DNA of 13,348 nt from RGIG5612 sp963599255 (GTDB taxonomy: Bacteria; Bacillota; Clostridia; Lachnospirales; Lachnospiraceae): the NCBI GenBank assembly GCA_963599255.1, contig CAVBWS010000056.1:1-13348 (forward strand), in the 5' to 3' direction. The first letter of the stretch is position 1, and every line of letters begins with the position of its first letter. The notes beneath the pieces were generated by a model. That model did not search any database, was not told the origin of the DNA, and saw nothing but the letters and a program-made list of their open reading frames with translations. Both the position numbers and the translations under genes were made by a program. Below are positions 6,538-13,348 of the stretch, one piece after another.

Positions 6538-6951
6538 TTATTCTACTCCCACCGCAATAATCATATCTGCCAGTTCCTGTACTGTGCGAACCTCAGGAAG
6601 TTTCCGGGCAGGAAGCTGTACATCAAGTTTTTTCTGGATATCAAGATATAGCATAACTCTCTTAGTAAGCACTGCCGGAGCGCTGCCGCACCTTCCGGGT
6701 CTGTCCATTTCTTTTAACTGCTCTACGCTGATGTGGGAGGCTCGTGCCACATTGAAGCGAACCATTTCAATTATGTTATCTGAGATCTCGTCATCTGACA
6801 GCATCAGCTTGGCAGCTATATATAATTTCAACGCATTTGCCGCAGCCTGTGCTGATTCATTTAATGATGACCGAACCCCATCTAACAGGGATTCGGCCGT
6901 CTCATTTTCATGTTTCAGATGATCTGCTATTTTGCGCACATCCAGTTCCAT
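6538..6951 (-). CDS. Uncharacterised 137-residue protein with an acyl-carrier-protein-like C-terminal half
   Basis: I do not recognise a named family. Residues 1-50 are an alpha-helical, Ala/Leu-rich region. From about 57 to 131 the pattern resembles a carrier protein: IIEMVRFNVARASHISVEQL like ACP helix I, then a helix around 92-108, then LDVQLPARKLPEVRTVQELA (109-128), which fits without gaps the ACP stretch FGIEIPDE...TTVGDVV. The phosphopantetheine motif DSL is absent: the aligned position is hydrophobic, and the only nearby serine is S90 in RCGSAP, so it may not be modified. The gene starts two bases after the TAA of the isomerase-like gene, with GAGG inside that gene's last codons, so translation is probably coupled and the two proteins may act together. 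The stop lies just before a strong hairpin. Confidence 0.7.
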   Translation of the reverse strand: MELDVRKIADHLKHENETAESLLDGVRSSLNESAQAAANALKLYIAAKLMLSDDEISDNIIEMVRFNVARASHISVEQLKEMDRPGRCGSAPAVLTKRVMLYLDIQKKLDVQLPARKLPEVRTVQELADMIIAVGVE

Positions 6952-6953
6952 TA

Positions 6954-8516
6954 TTACGCCTCAACAACTTCCAGTCCAACTGACTTAGCGAAGCACTTCA
7001 ATACTTCAGCGTGATCGCCATATGCAATAGGCAGATGGGTACCAAAATCCAGCTGTTTGTCATGGAATTCCTTGTGATTTTTAACCTGGAATATTACGGT
7101 TGGACGACAGTTCGGTATTTCCTTATATGCGCCGCCCATGATGGTTCCCTTGCCGATGAAGAGTCTCTTGCAGTCAGGCGATAAGCGGCATAAGGTAATT
7201 ACCTGTCCCTTGTCCTCATTCCAGTCATTTCGAATGGTGCCGCCCCATCCTGAATATGCAAATGGCTGTATGCTGTATGTTGCCTGCTCGCCTTCTATGC
7301 CACGCATTTTTCTGTTTCCGACAGCATGGAATGAGAAATACAGATTTTCGACTTTATCCAATCCGCCTTCCTTCCATTCATCATTTGGCAGACCGTCTTC
7401 CGTAAGCGGTGAAAATGGTGCTCTTGCCAGACCATCTCCGTAATACAAGAAGGAATTGGTTTCTCCCATATATGTGGCACATCCGGATGCACTCATAAGA
7501 AGCTGCTTGGATAATGCCGCAATGGCATCTGCTTCACATGCAGACGGTATACCGATCTCATTGTTAAGTGAGTGAGTCAGGCAGAAGGTAACATGCTCTT
7601 CATTGGCACGTCTTGTGGCGCAGAACTGCGGACACGGAGCTACAAACATGTTGCAGTCATGTTTATCCAGGAACTTCTGAACCACATACCACATACGAAC
7701 ACTGATCATGAGCTCTTCCTTCTTCATATTAACAAGAGTTGCTCCTGCCATCATGTCATCTGTGATCTTCTCAATTTCCTTCAGCTCTTCGTCTGTAGGA
7801 TTGAGTCCCATACGTCCCGGTGTAGTATAATTTGCCATAGGATCTCCAGGCTTAAACTGATCCAGAATCTCGTGAATACTTACGGCACGGAATCTTGTGC
7901 CCAGAATACGTGTTACTTCACGCTGATTATAGAATGCGTTAGATGTAATATCGCTTCCTGCCACCTCGCCCATGCGGACAACCTGAAGAATATTGGAATG
8001 TGCCATAACTTTCTTCAGTCTGAGACCCTTCATAATATTAATTGCTTCATCCCAATATAATGGTGCATATCCTTCCTTGCCATGAGAACGAAGATGTGAA
8101 ATAGCCCTGGCGAACATACAGCAGTTTTCCGGCTGTATCATAACAGTTTTGCCGGTTCTTTCAGCCATCTCAACGATCAGATCGCCGCGAACCATCTGCA
8201 CTGCAGTGAAAAGATACAGGTCAACCTGACTGTCATTTTTCATCATCTCTTCGAACATCCACTCCGGAGTTGTCATCTCATCATCACGTTCCAGATAGAT
8301 AGGTTCCAGTACATTAATGTTCTTCTCATTTTTCAGATGTTCCTGTACATCAGCAAATGATCCCTGTCCCATCATTGGCTGAACCATAGCCTCGAATTCC
8401 GGCGTAAGCTGCTCTGTCGGGGCCATACGACATGGTCCCTCGAAGAAATACTTGTGTACCAGACCGATATATATCGGCTGCACATTCAGCTTAATCTCAA
8501 TACCCTTTTTAATCAT
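6954..8516 (-). CDS. L-fucose/L-arabinose isomerase-like family protein
   Basis: A 520-residue probably cytosolic protein of the FucI/AraA fold, whose characterised members interconvert aldoses and ketoses using Mn2+ bound by Glu, Asp/Glu and His. Family features seen: an N-terminal Rossmann-like part with VDLYLFTAVQMVRGD (98-112), IGIPSACEADAIAALSKQL (321-339) with acidic E328 and D330 as in the ACE(A/S)D motif, FSFHAVGNRKM (395-405) with H397, and the C-terminal THLPIAYGDHAEVLKCFA (493-510) with H494 and H502, resembling the closing GD..E.L element of isomerases. Length is between AraA (about 500) and FucI (about 590). Unusual for a sugar isomerase, no kinase, aldolase or transporter is adjacent; the next gene is the carrier-like protein. 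ATG at 8516 has GGAGG seven bases upstream. The substrate cannot be assigned and a non-isomerase role is possible. Confidence 0.82.
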   Translation of the reverse strand: MIKKGIEIKLNVQPIYIGLVHKYFFEGPCRMAPTEQLTPEFEAMVQPMMGQGSFADVQEHLKNEKNINVLEPIYLERDDEMTTPEWMFEEMMKNDSQVDLYLFTAVQMVRGDLIVEMAERTGKTVMIQPENCCMFARAISHLRSHGKEGYAPLYWDEAINIMKGLRLKKVMAHSNILQVVRMGEVAGSDITSNAFYNQREVTRILGTRFRAVSIHEILDQFKPGDPMANYTTPGRMGLNPTDEELKEIEKITDDMMAGATLVNMKKEELMISVRMWYVVQKFLDKHDCNMFVAPCPQFCATRRANEEHVTFCLTHSLNNEIGIPSACEADAIAALSKQLLMSASGCATYMGETNSFLYYGDGLARAPFSPLTEDGLPNDEWKEGGLDKVENLYFSFHAVGNRKMRGIEGEQATYSIQPFAYSGWGGTIRNDWNEDKGQVITLCRLSPDCKRLFIGKGTIMGGAYKEIPNCRPTVIFQVKNHKEFHDKQLDFGTHLPIAYGDHAEVLKCFAKSVGLEVVEA

Positions 8517-8544
8517 TACTCTACCTCCGTTATTGTTGTATTGT
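8517..8544 (-). promoter_or_regulatory. mRNA leader element shared with the DUF362 gene
   Basis: On the minus strand ACAATACAACAA (8544-8533) is followed by a GGAGG ribosome binding site and TAATG. The same 12-mer, a GGA-based site and TAATG occur in the same order upstream of the DUF362 gene. GATAAC just before it is a weak -10 candidate; I find no convincing -35 box. Confidence 0.45.
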
Positions 8545-8571
8545 TATCCATACTTTAACTTTCTCAGAACC

Positions 8572-8670
8572 GGGTAAAATTTCAAAGATCGCTCATAAGA
8601 TGCTTATTTTAAAGACTGATTTACGATTTTATTTTATCCGGAGAAACACACATGGGTAAAAATTGTAAAG
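8572..8670. repeat. Direct repeats GGGTAAAA...AAAG
   Basis: GGGTAAAA at 8572-8579 with AAAG at 8584-8587 recurs as GGGTAAAA at 8654-8661 with AAAG at 8667-8670, 82 bp apart, in the region upstream of the isomerase-like gene. It could be a pair of regulator sites or chance in AT-rich DNA. Confidence 0.3.
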
Positions 8671-8682
8671 TTGCCCGGCAAC
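8670..8682. promoter_or_regulatory. GC-rich palindrome, candidate operator upstream of the isomerase-like gene
   Basis: GTTGC-CCG-GCAAC is a perfect 5-bp inverted repeat around three bases, standing out in an AT-rich intergenic region 154 bp upstream of the isomerase-like start and 119 bp after the regulator's stop. No T-run follows on either strand, so a protein-binding site is more likely than a terminator. Confidence 0.4.
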
Positions 8683-8800
8683 GATCTTATTAGTGTGCCT
8701 CTGATTAGTTACTCGTATTTTATAGATAATTGATTTTCGGAGATAGACACAAAGTATACCAGATGATTATTTTTCTTATATCAATTTCATGCAAAAAATA

Positions 8801-10264
8801 TCATAGCTTTTCTGTAGGTTTAGAATAATTCTCAAGCAGATATGACAGTAAAATATATAATCGAACCTCGGATGATTCCAAATCAACATCCAGTAATTCT
8901 TCTATTTTCTGCAGACGATTCATTAAGGTACTGCGGGGTATATCAAGATCTTGCATAGTTCTGGCTACCTTGCGTTCATTTTTTATATACATAAAGAACG
9001 TTTCATATAATTTGCTGCCGTATCGGCCATCATAATTTTTCAGAATATCAAGGCATGGATGTTTTAATACATTTGCGTCTGTTTTCTTAACTATTGACAG
9101 CAGGTAAGGAACAACGGCATACTCAAAGAAATTAATATATCCGCTTATGGGGCTGCTGTTTTCAAATGACACATATGCCTGATCGACCATCTTATATATA
9201 TCCGCCAGATCGCAGAATGTACTGCTCGCGCCGGCATAATACGCAATCTGCCTTAAATATTCCGACATCTTATTTTTAGCAGAATTCTCATCATGAAGTA
9301 TTCGCAGGTTGCATAAAAATATAAGACCTGTTTTATATTCCACCGTAACAATCCCGTCCATTCGGTTAAACATAGGCTTAGAGCGGGACGGCTTAGGTGC
9401 CAGCGACCCTCCCTTTACAGGCTCTGCATAAATCATTATCTTAGGATCTGCCTCCTGCCAATTTATAATTTTCAGAGAACGCTGAAGCCTCTCAAAGGAT
9501 CCTTCATCCTTGTTTATCAGACATTCCAGCAGGGGTTTGTCCGGAAAATAGGAGCCGATATCATAAGAATTGGCACCGATCATTTCGGTTATCAATTCTC
9601 CCAGATACTGCATGGCCTCCAGTTCTCCCTGAGATATCTCCGGCAAATGCTGCGGCTCAGCTATAAGAAGCAGTCCGTAGAAGCTATTATTATAGATAAT
9701 ATTAAAGGCATAACCCGGGCCAAATATCTCACCCGGGATCTTATAAACCTTCTTAAGTGAAAAATAGTGATAATAGTTTTGATTGAATTCAGTTATCTTC
9801 TCAGGTGAAGATGAGTGACCCGTAATTACATCCTCCCAATCCTGATCAACTGTTTCATCCTTCGAATATTCTGAATGAGCTATCTCCCATTCATTGGCAT
9901 CCAGGATGATCATGGGATGTTTTATGACCGGATAACTCAGATTCAACAATTCCGCCAGCGTGCAGCCCTTTTCTATAGTTTTTTGGATTTTATTCTGCCA
10001 ATCCAGATAATAGTCTAATACCTTTAATACCTGATTAAGAGATGAAAACACATCACCGCACAGGGCAAATGAAGAGCCATTTGCTGTCTGAGCCAGAAGA
10101 CAATTCCTATCTGTGTCAGGAATCAGATACAAACTGCCCTTATTCATTGTCTGGTTTCCTTCGAGAATCCTGACGTTTGATATTCTGTCGTGGTTTTTTA
10201 TTATTGCCGAGGATAAATCTATATTCTCCAACATATCCGCAAGCATGGAAATTGTAACGTACAT
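8801..10264 (-). CDS. PucR/CdaR-like transcriptional regulator
   Basis: A 487-residue cytosolic regulator. The C-terminal 60-70 residues form the PucR-type helix-turn-helix: NERKVARTMQDLDIPRSTL (429-447) then MNRLQKIEELLDVDLESSEV, the arrangement in which a divergent first helix precedes LxxHRxTLxxRLxKIExLxGxDL. The N-terminal part (about 1-95) has the MLADML...VRILEG...GSLYLIPD pattern seen in PucR-like proteins of Clostridia; the middle (about 100-240) may be a GAF-like sensory domain, and 240-400 a degenerate GGDEF-like/CdaR region. Members sense small metabolites and usually activate neighbouring catabolic genes. It lies between the DUF362 and isomerase-like genes, whose leaders match, making both plausible targets. 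ATG at 10264 is preceded by AAGAGAGG about nine bases away. Ligand unknown. Confidence 0.82.
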   Translation of the reverse strand: MYVTISMLADMLENIDLSSAIIKNHDRISNVRILEGNQTMNKGSLYLIPDTDRNCLLAQTANGSSFALCGDVFSSLNQVLKVLDYYLDWQNKIQKTIEKGCTLAELLNLSYPVIKHPMIILDANEWEIAHSEYSKDETVDQDWEDVITGHSSSPEKITEFNQNYYHYFSLKKVYKIPGEIFGPGYAFNIIYNNSFYGLLLIAEPQHLPEISQGELEAMQYLGELITEMIGANSYDIGSYFPDKPLLECLINKDEGSFERLQRSLKIINWQEADPKIMIYAEPVKGGSLAPKPSRSKPMFNRMDGIVTVEYKTGLIFLCNLRILHDENSAKNKMSEYLRQIAYYAGASSTFCDLADIYKMVDQAYVSFENSSPISGYINFFEYAVVPYLLSIVKKTDANVLKHPCLDILKNYDGRYGSKLYETFFMYIKNERKVARTMQDLDIPRSTLMNRLQKIEELLDVDLESSEVRLYILLSYLLENYSKPTEKL

Positions 10265-10314
10265 ATTACGCAGCCTCTCTTTATCAATCCTGCAGGCAAC
10301 CAGATATCAAAGCA

Positions 10315-10338
10315 CCCGGAAACATATATATTTCCGGG
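10315..10338 (-). terminator. Hairpin between the DUF362 gene and the regulator gene
   Basis: CCCGGAAA (10315-10322) and TTTCCGGG (10331-10338) form an 8-bp perfect stem around an eight-base AT loop, 32 bases past the DUF362 stop. On the minus strand the stem is followed by TGCTTTGATATC, a weak T-run. It may terminate or attenuate reading from the DUF362 gene into the regulator gene. Confidence 0.55.
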
Positions 10339-10369
10339 CATTTGAGTTCTGACGCTATCTTAAGATTTA

Positions 10370-11521
10370 TTATTTCATGGTTACCAATTCGTATTCTTTT
10401 ATGCCGAGGCCGATCTTCTGTGCATGGTCAAGAGTTTCCTTCCACGCAGTATTAGGATTGCTGTTCTGCCATACATTTCCGTGATCATGGAAGTGCGGGT
10501 CATGAAGATGCTCTCCTAATTGACTATTGGCAAATGGTGTCGCCTTCTCGCACAGGTCAACACAAGCCTGATCCAGTGCCACCGGGTCAAATGATGCCAG
10601 CATACCGATATTTGGTATGATCGGAGCGTCATTCTCACCATGGCAGTCGCAGTTTGGCGATACATCCGTGATCAAACTTATATGAAAACACGGACGGCCA
10701 TGACAGACAGCCGCCGTATATTCAGCCATCTTGCAGCCTAACAGCTGAGGTGCATTCCAGTTCTCATTTTCGATTGCATCAAATGCACATGCACCTATAC
10801 AGCGTCCGCAGCCCTTACACAATTCCGGATTGATATACGCCTTTTTAAGAGCCTTGCCGTCAGCACTTGTTTTATCAATGTACTCTATCGCATCTGAACC
10901 GCATTCCTTGGCACATCTCTGACAGCCGCGGCATAGTTCCTCGTGTACGATCGGATGTCCGCTGTTGTGCTGCTGCATCTTGCCTGCACGGCTGCCACAG
11001 CCCATGCCAATGTTCTTGATAGCGCCGCCGAAGCCTGCCTGCTCATGGCCCTTAAAATGTGTCAATGAGATCAATATATCCGCATCCATTACAGCACGTC
11101 CGATGTAAGCTTCCTTGCAATATTCTCCATTTGGCACCGGAACAGCCACATCATCGGTTCCTCTCAGGCCGTCACCGATAATAATCTGGCAGCCTGTGGT
11201 AACTGTATTAAATCCGTTCAGATTAGCACAATCCATATGTTCTAGGGCGTTTTTTCTGCTGCCCGGATAGAGGGTATTACAGTCTGTAAGAAATGGAATG
11301 CCTCCCTGTTCCTTAATGACATCCGCAACAGCCTTGGCATAATTAGGCCGAAGGAATGCCAGATTTCCCAATTCTCCGAAGTGCATCTTGATGGCAACGA
11401 ATTTGCCATCCATATCGATATTTCCAATGCCTGCCTGCTTTATCAACTTAGTCAGTTTCGCAGTAAGGCTTACGCCCAGCCTCGTGCGAAAGTCAGTAAA
11501 ATAGACCTTTGATTTCTCCAT
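10370..11521 (-). CDS. DUF362 protein with two [4Fe-4S] ferredoxin motifs
   Basis: A 383-residue iron-sulfur protein, widespread in anaerobes and of unknown reaction. The N-terminal two-thirds is the DUF362 domain with its recognisable stretches VYFTDFRT (6-13), KMHFGELGNLAFLRPNYAKA (45-64), FLTDCNTLYPGSRKNALEH (77-95), THFKGHEQAGFGGAIKNIGM (154-173) and CGSRAGK. A bacterial ferredoxin insert follows: CRGCQRCAKEC (C197, C200, C203, C207) and CKGCGRCIGAC (C235, C238, C241, C245). After it come ISLITDVSPNCDCH (281-294) and ASFDPVALDQAC, both family elements, and a His-rich segment GEHLHDPHFHDHG (337-349). I start at ATG 11521 because homology begins at MEKSKVYF and GAGGAG lies six bases upstream; ATG 11542, seven codons earlier with a weaker GGAAA, is supported by the leader shared with the isomerase-like gene. 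Confidence 0.88.
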   Translation of the reverse strand: MEKSKVYFTDFRTRLGVSLTAKLTKLIKQAGIGNIDMDGKFVAIKMHFGELGNLAFLRPNYAKAVADVIKEQGGIPFLTDCNTLYPGSRKNALEHMDCANLNGFNTVTTGCQIIIGDGLRGTDDVAVPVPNGEYCKEAYIGRAVMDADILISLTHFKGHEQAGFGGAIKNIGMGCGSRAGKMQQHNSGHPIVHEELCRGCQRCAKECGSDAIEYIDKTSADGKALKKAYINPELCKGCGRCIGACAFDAIENENWNAPQLLGCKMAEYTAAVCHGRPCFHISLITDVSPNCDCHGENDAPIIPNIGMLASFDPVALDQACVDLCEKATPFANSQLGEHLHDPHFHDHGNVWQNSNPNTAWKETLDHAQKIGLGIKEYELVTMK

Positions 11522-11542
11522 GTTGTTCTCCTCTTCCTGCAT

Positions 11543-11595
11543 TACTATTTCCTTTTTTGTTGTATTGTAATAATTATTTTACATTATCGAGTCAA
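11543..11595 (-). promoter_or_regulatory. Promoter and shared leader of the DUF362 gene
   Basis: On the minus strand TTGACT (11595-11590), a 17-bp spacer and TATTAC (11572-11567) form a plausible sigma-A promoter. ACAATACAACAA (11568-11557), identical to the 12-mer ahead of the isomerase-like gene, follows and would lie around the transcription start, then GGAAATAG and TAATG. Confidence 0.5.
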
Positions 11596-11676
11596 GACTT
11601 AACAATGTAATTTTCAAGAAAAACAGGGTTTATTTTGATCTAAGAGAATCCCTCATTGCTTTAACATTTTCAACTT

Positions 11677-11695
11677 CTCGCGCCAGTGGTGCGAG
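11677..11695. repeat. Small GC-rich hairpin
   Basis: CTCGCGCC and GGTGCGAG pair as an 8-bp stem (one G-U) around a three-base loop. It stands out in an AT-rich gap between the Dabb and DUF362 genes. The minus-strand flank lacks a T-run; it could be a structured leader or a transcript end. Confidence 0.4.
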
Positions 11696-11736
11696 TTTGG
11701 TTTATACCAATCCTTAGTTTATAATTGACTCTAATA

Positions 11737-11764
11737 TGTAAGTTTTTGTTACCTGTAACTTACA
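11737..11764. repeat. Inverted repeat downstream of the Dabb gene
   Basis: TGTAAGTT (11737-11744) and AACTTACA (11757-11764) are exact reverse complements around a 12-base loop; a second overlapping pair GTTAC/GTAAC (11748-11759) gives an alternative fold. It lies 42 bases past the Dabb stop, where a terminator is expected, but has no T-tract on the minus strand. Confidence 0.35.
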
Positions 11765-11805
11765 CACTTTATTTTAAACCCAAGTTTTTTCAAAACAGAT
11801 GTGAT

Positions 11806-12099
11806 TTATTCATCGTCGTCAGCATCAAATATAGCTTTTTTATTAATCAGTTGTCCGTATTCTTCCTTCCACCTATGGTGTAGTTGGCTGTCATCCCATG
11901 CCTTAAGTGCTGACGCGTCCATATCAATGATTATCATCATGTCATATCTATTGTCTCTTGGGATAACATTTTCCTTGATCGTTACTTTATTTATGCCCAC
12001 AATGTCTGCTGCCGACGCATACAACATTCTTACGTCATTTGCTGTCACAGATTTATCCTTGACCTCGTTATTCCATTTTACGATTATGTAATGCTGCAT
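11806..12099 (-). CDS. Dabb (stress-responsive alpha/beta-barrel) domain protein
   Basis: A 97-residue single-domain protein. The pattern fits the Dabb family: an N-terminal strand MQHYIIVKW with His3, a middle helix (20-33), the strand RYDMMIIIDMD (51-61), then the helix ALKAWDDSQLHHRWKEEYG (64-82) with the H74/H75 pair, and a closing strand KKAIFD. Dabb proteins form dimeric ferredoxin-like barrels; members have varied or unknown functions, and none can be assigned here. The tail DADDDE is acidic. ATG at 12099 is preceded by AGGAG with seven bases spacing. It appears monocistronic, with a candidate promoter upstream and an inverted repeat downstream. Confidence 0.72.
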   Translation of the reverse strand: MQHYIIVKWNNEVKDKSVTANDVRMLYASAADIVGINKVTIKENVIPRDNRYDMMIIIDMDASALKAWDDSQLHHRWKEEYGQLINKKAIFDADDDE

Positions 12100-12184
12100 T
12101 ATTTTACTCCTATCTGCTTTATGGTTCCTTCAATATTTATGCAACAAAATTTGCCTAAGATGCTGACTTATAATTAATCCCTCT

Positions 12185-12214
12185 AATATGGCTCACTGCT
12201 ATTACGTCTGTCAA
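12185..12214 (-). promoter_or_regulatory. Candidate promoter of the Dabb gene
   Basis: On the minus strand a perfect TTGACA (12214-12209) is followed after 18 bp by CATATT (12190-12185), four of six matches to the -10 consensus. It lies about 85 bases before the Dabb start and downstream of the terminator of the preceding gene. Confidence 0.42.
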
Positions 12215-12252
12215 TCAGTTTACAAGATATGCCTTTCTCCTGCAATAGACAA

Positions 12253-12287
12253 GGGCTGCAGTACCGATTCATTCAGCACTGCAGCCC
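12253..12287 (-). terminator. Terminator of the beta-helix protein gene
   Basis: GGGCTGCAGT (12253-12262) and ACTGCAGCCC (12278-12287) are exact complements with a 15-base loop, about 55 bases past the stop. On the minus strand the stem is followed by TTGTCTATT, a modest T-rich run. Confidence 0.75.
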
Positions 12288-12342
12288 CGCCTTTATTATG
12301 GCTGTTATGGATTAGCCAATATCAGAAAGAAGAACAATTGCC

Positions 12343-13348
12343 TTATTTTGCCGGGGAAACGATATATCCGCCGTCTACAGCTTCAACATTGCCATGAACT
12401 GTTGAAGTATCATCAACTTCAAGGCTTGTAATGTAACATGTATCTGTTACGATCCACACAGAACCGTTCTTAAGTTCTACATTGATCACTGCATTGCCCT
12501 CGTCTGTAGCCTTGTTGATAACATGTCCCAGCAGGAAGTATTGAAGCTTCGTAAAATATGTAAACTGAACATATGCCGCATCATCTGCAGAATCCACAAC
12601 TTCCATGTCAGCATTCATATATACGTACTCAATATCCTTATATCCATACTGAGCATTTACCTCATTATAAGCTGCTATCTCATCTTCGATTCCTTTATGA
12701 TATGCAACTGCATGAACAAGATTAGTCTTAGTGATGTTGCCGTCTAATGTGGCACCGTCAAGTACCAGATCAAGAGTATCTGCCTCCTGTCCCCAGGTTT
12801 CGCTATGATACCAACCGGTTGCATTATAGAAATCTCCGGCATACTCACCATCTCGCAGTTCGAACTCAACTACGTGAGTTCCTGCGTTAGAGTCACCTTC
12901 TTCAGCTACATAAACTTCTGTAGGAAGTCCTGCCATGTCAACAAATTCCTGAGCTACAGGTCCGCCTGCCTGAGCATCATCATTGTCCATCATCTGAAGA
13001 ATGACGCCATTATTGGAATGTAATGATGCCTCTGCAACAGAATACTTAACATCTCCGTTTCTGTACAGGAAAATAGCCGATTCCGTATTAACCTCTGTTC
13101 CATCGTATACGCCGAAATCACCGTCACCATGAGACATAAATCCGAAAACAGAATAGATACGGGAATTATTACCCTTGCCTTCTACAGTCTCGCTTACCTT
13201 CGTGAAACTGTCAGTGTCAGCATCATAGTCAATGGCATCAACAATATCTATCGTTCCGTCAGAAGATGCGTAATTAGTAACAGTCGAGCCTGTGCTGATG
13301 GTTGCATATGTTGTACCTAAAATATAAACACCATACAAATACTCTCTA
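12343..13348 (-). CDS. C-terminal part of a secreted beta-helix-like, adhesin-type protein, 5' end outside the window
   Basis: The frame is open to the window edge (residues R-E-Y-L precede the first possible TTG at 13338), so at least 335 codons of a larger protein are present. The composition is that of an extracellular beta-rich protein: Asp, Asn, Gly, Thr and Ser abundant, lysine sparse, one cysteine. Short strand-turn units such as SAIFLYRNGDVKYSVA and NNGVILQMMDNDDAQAGG alternate, as in right-handed beta-helix proteins. The last 50 residues, with GSVWIVTDTCYITSLEVDD followed by STVHGNVEAVDGG, look like the capping turns that end such solenoids. No sortase motif, transmembrane anchor or S-layer repeat follows; the protein ends at SPAK. 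Ligand or adhesion role is inference. The gene has its own terminator downstream. Confidence 0.7.
   Translation of the reverse strand, partial: REYLYGVYILGTTYATISTGSTVTNYASSDGTIDIVDAIDYDADTDSFTKVSETVEGKGNNSRIYSVFGFMSHGDGDFGVYDGTEVNTESAIFLYRNGDVKYSVAEASLHSNNGVILQMMDNDDAQAGGPVAQEFVDMAGLPTEVYVAEEGDSNAGTHVVEFELRDGEYAGDFYNATGWYHSETWGQEADTLDLVLDGATLDGNITKTNLVHAVAYHKGIEDEIAAYNEVNAQYGYKDIEYVYMNADMEVVDSADDAAYVQFTYFTKLQYFLLGHVINKATDEGNAVINVELKNGSVWIVTDTCYITSLEVDDTSTVHGNVEAVDGGYIVSPAK

Noticed and set aside
6518..6922. Plus-strand open frame of 134 codons
   Set aside because: Serine-rich antisense shadow of the carrier-like gene; it begins inside that gene's terminator region and lacks a ribosome binding site.
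7572..8060. Plus-strand open frame of 162 codons
   Set aside because: It is antisense to the isomerase-like gene, whose protein is clearly conserved; the plus-strand product is Cys/His-rich in a way typical of reversed codons.
11677..11764. Possible tRNA or small structured RNA
   Set aside because: The hairpins do not assemble into a cloverleaf and no acceptor, anticodon or TTCRA-like T-loop pattern is present.
1..13348. CRISPR array, insertion sequence or prophage
   Set aside because: No regularly spaced repeats, transposase, integrase or phage structural motifs were seen on either strand.

Overview
The window reads like a chromosomal segment of an anaerobic Gram-positive Clostridia, most likely Lachnospiraceae. 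It is moderately AT-rich by eye, with strong AGGAGG-type ribosome binding sites and consensus TTGACA/TATAAT elements. Its protein families (CydDC-like ABC pair with a YbaN/DUF454 partner, DUF362 ferredoxin protein, PucR-type regulator, secreted beta-helix protein) are typical of gut and rumen Lachnospiraceae. The taxonomic call is inference. Every gene I can support lies on the minus strand, so the window is described right to left, in the direction of transcription. No tRNA, rRNA, CRISPR array, insertion sequence or phage gene was seen.

Right end (13348-12100): the C-terminal part of a secreted-looking, acidic, beta-helix-like protein, closed by a strong hairpin at 12253-12287, then a small Dabb (stress-responsive A/B barrel) protein at 12099-11806.

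Centre (11542-6538): a DUF362 protein with two [4Fe-4S] ferredoxin motifs, a PucR/CdaR-like regulator, an L-fucose/L-arabinose-isomerase-like protein, and, two bases behind it, a 137-residue protein whose C-terminal half resembles an acyl carrier protein. The DUF362 gene and the isomerase-like gene flank the regulator and carry nearly the same mRNA leader: a shared 12-mer, a Shine-Dalgarno and TAATG. This suggests one small regulon. It is the best candidate for an undescribed metabolic module here.

Left centre (6520-1580): a SufE-like sulfur acceptor gene, then an apparent operon ybaN-like / CydD-like ABC / CydC-like ABC. The two ABC genes abut exactly (TAA followed directly by ATG) and probably form one heterodimeric exporter. 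The upstream region holds a candidate promoter bracketed by a TTAGTTAG-type inverted repeat, a likely operator.

Left end (1344-1): a toxin-antitoxin pair. A GTG-started MqsR-like mRNA-interferase candidate precedes an antitoxin built as YgiT/MqsA-type zinc finger, Xre-type HTH and Panacea (DUF4065/SocA) domain; the antitoxin runs off the window. The pair is driven by a near-perfect sigma-A promoter whose -35 box lies three bases from a perfect 24-bp palindrome. That palindrome may be both the autoregulatory operator and the terminator of the ABC operon.
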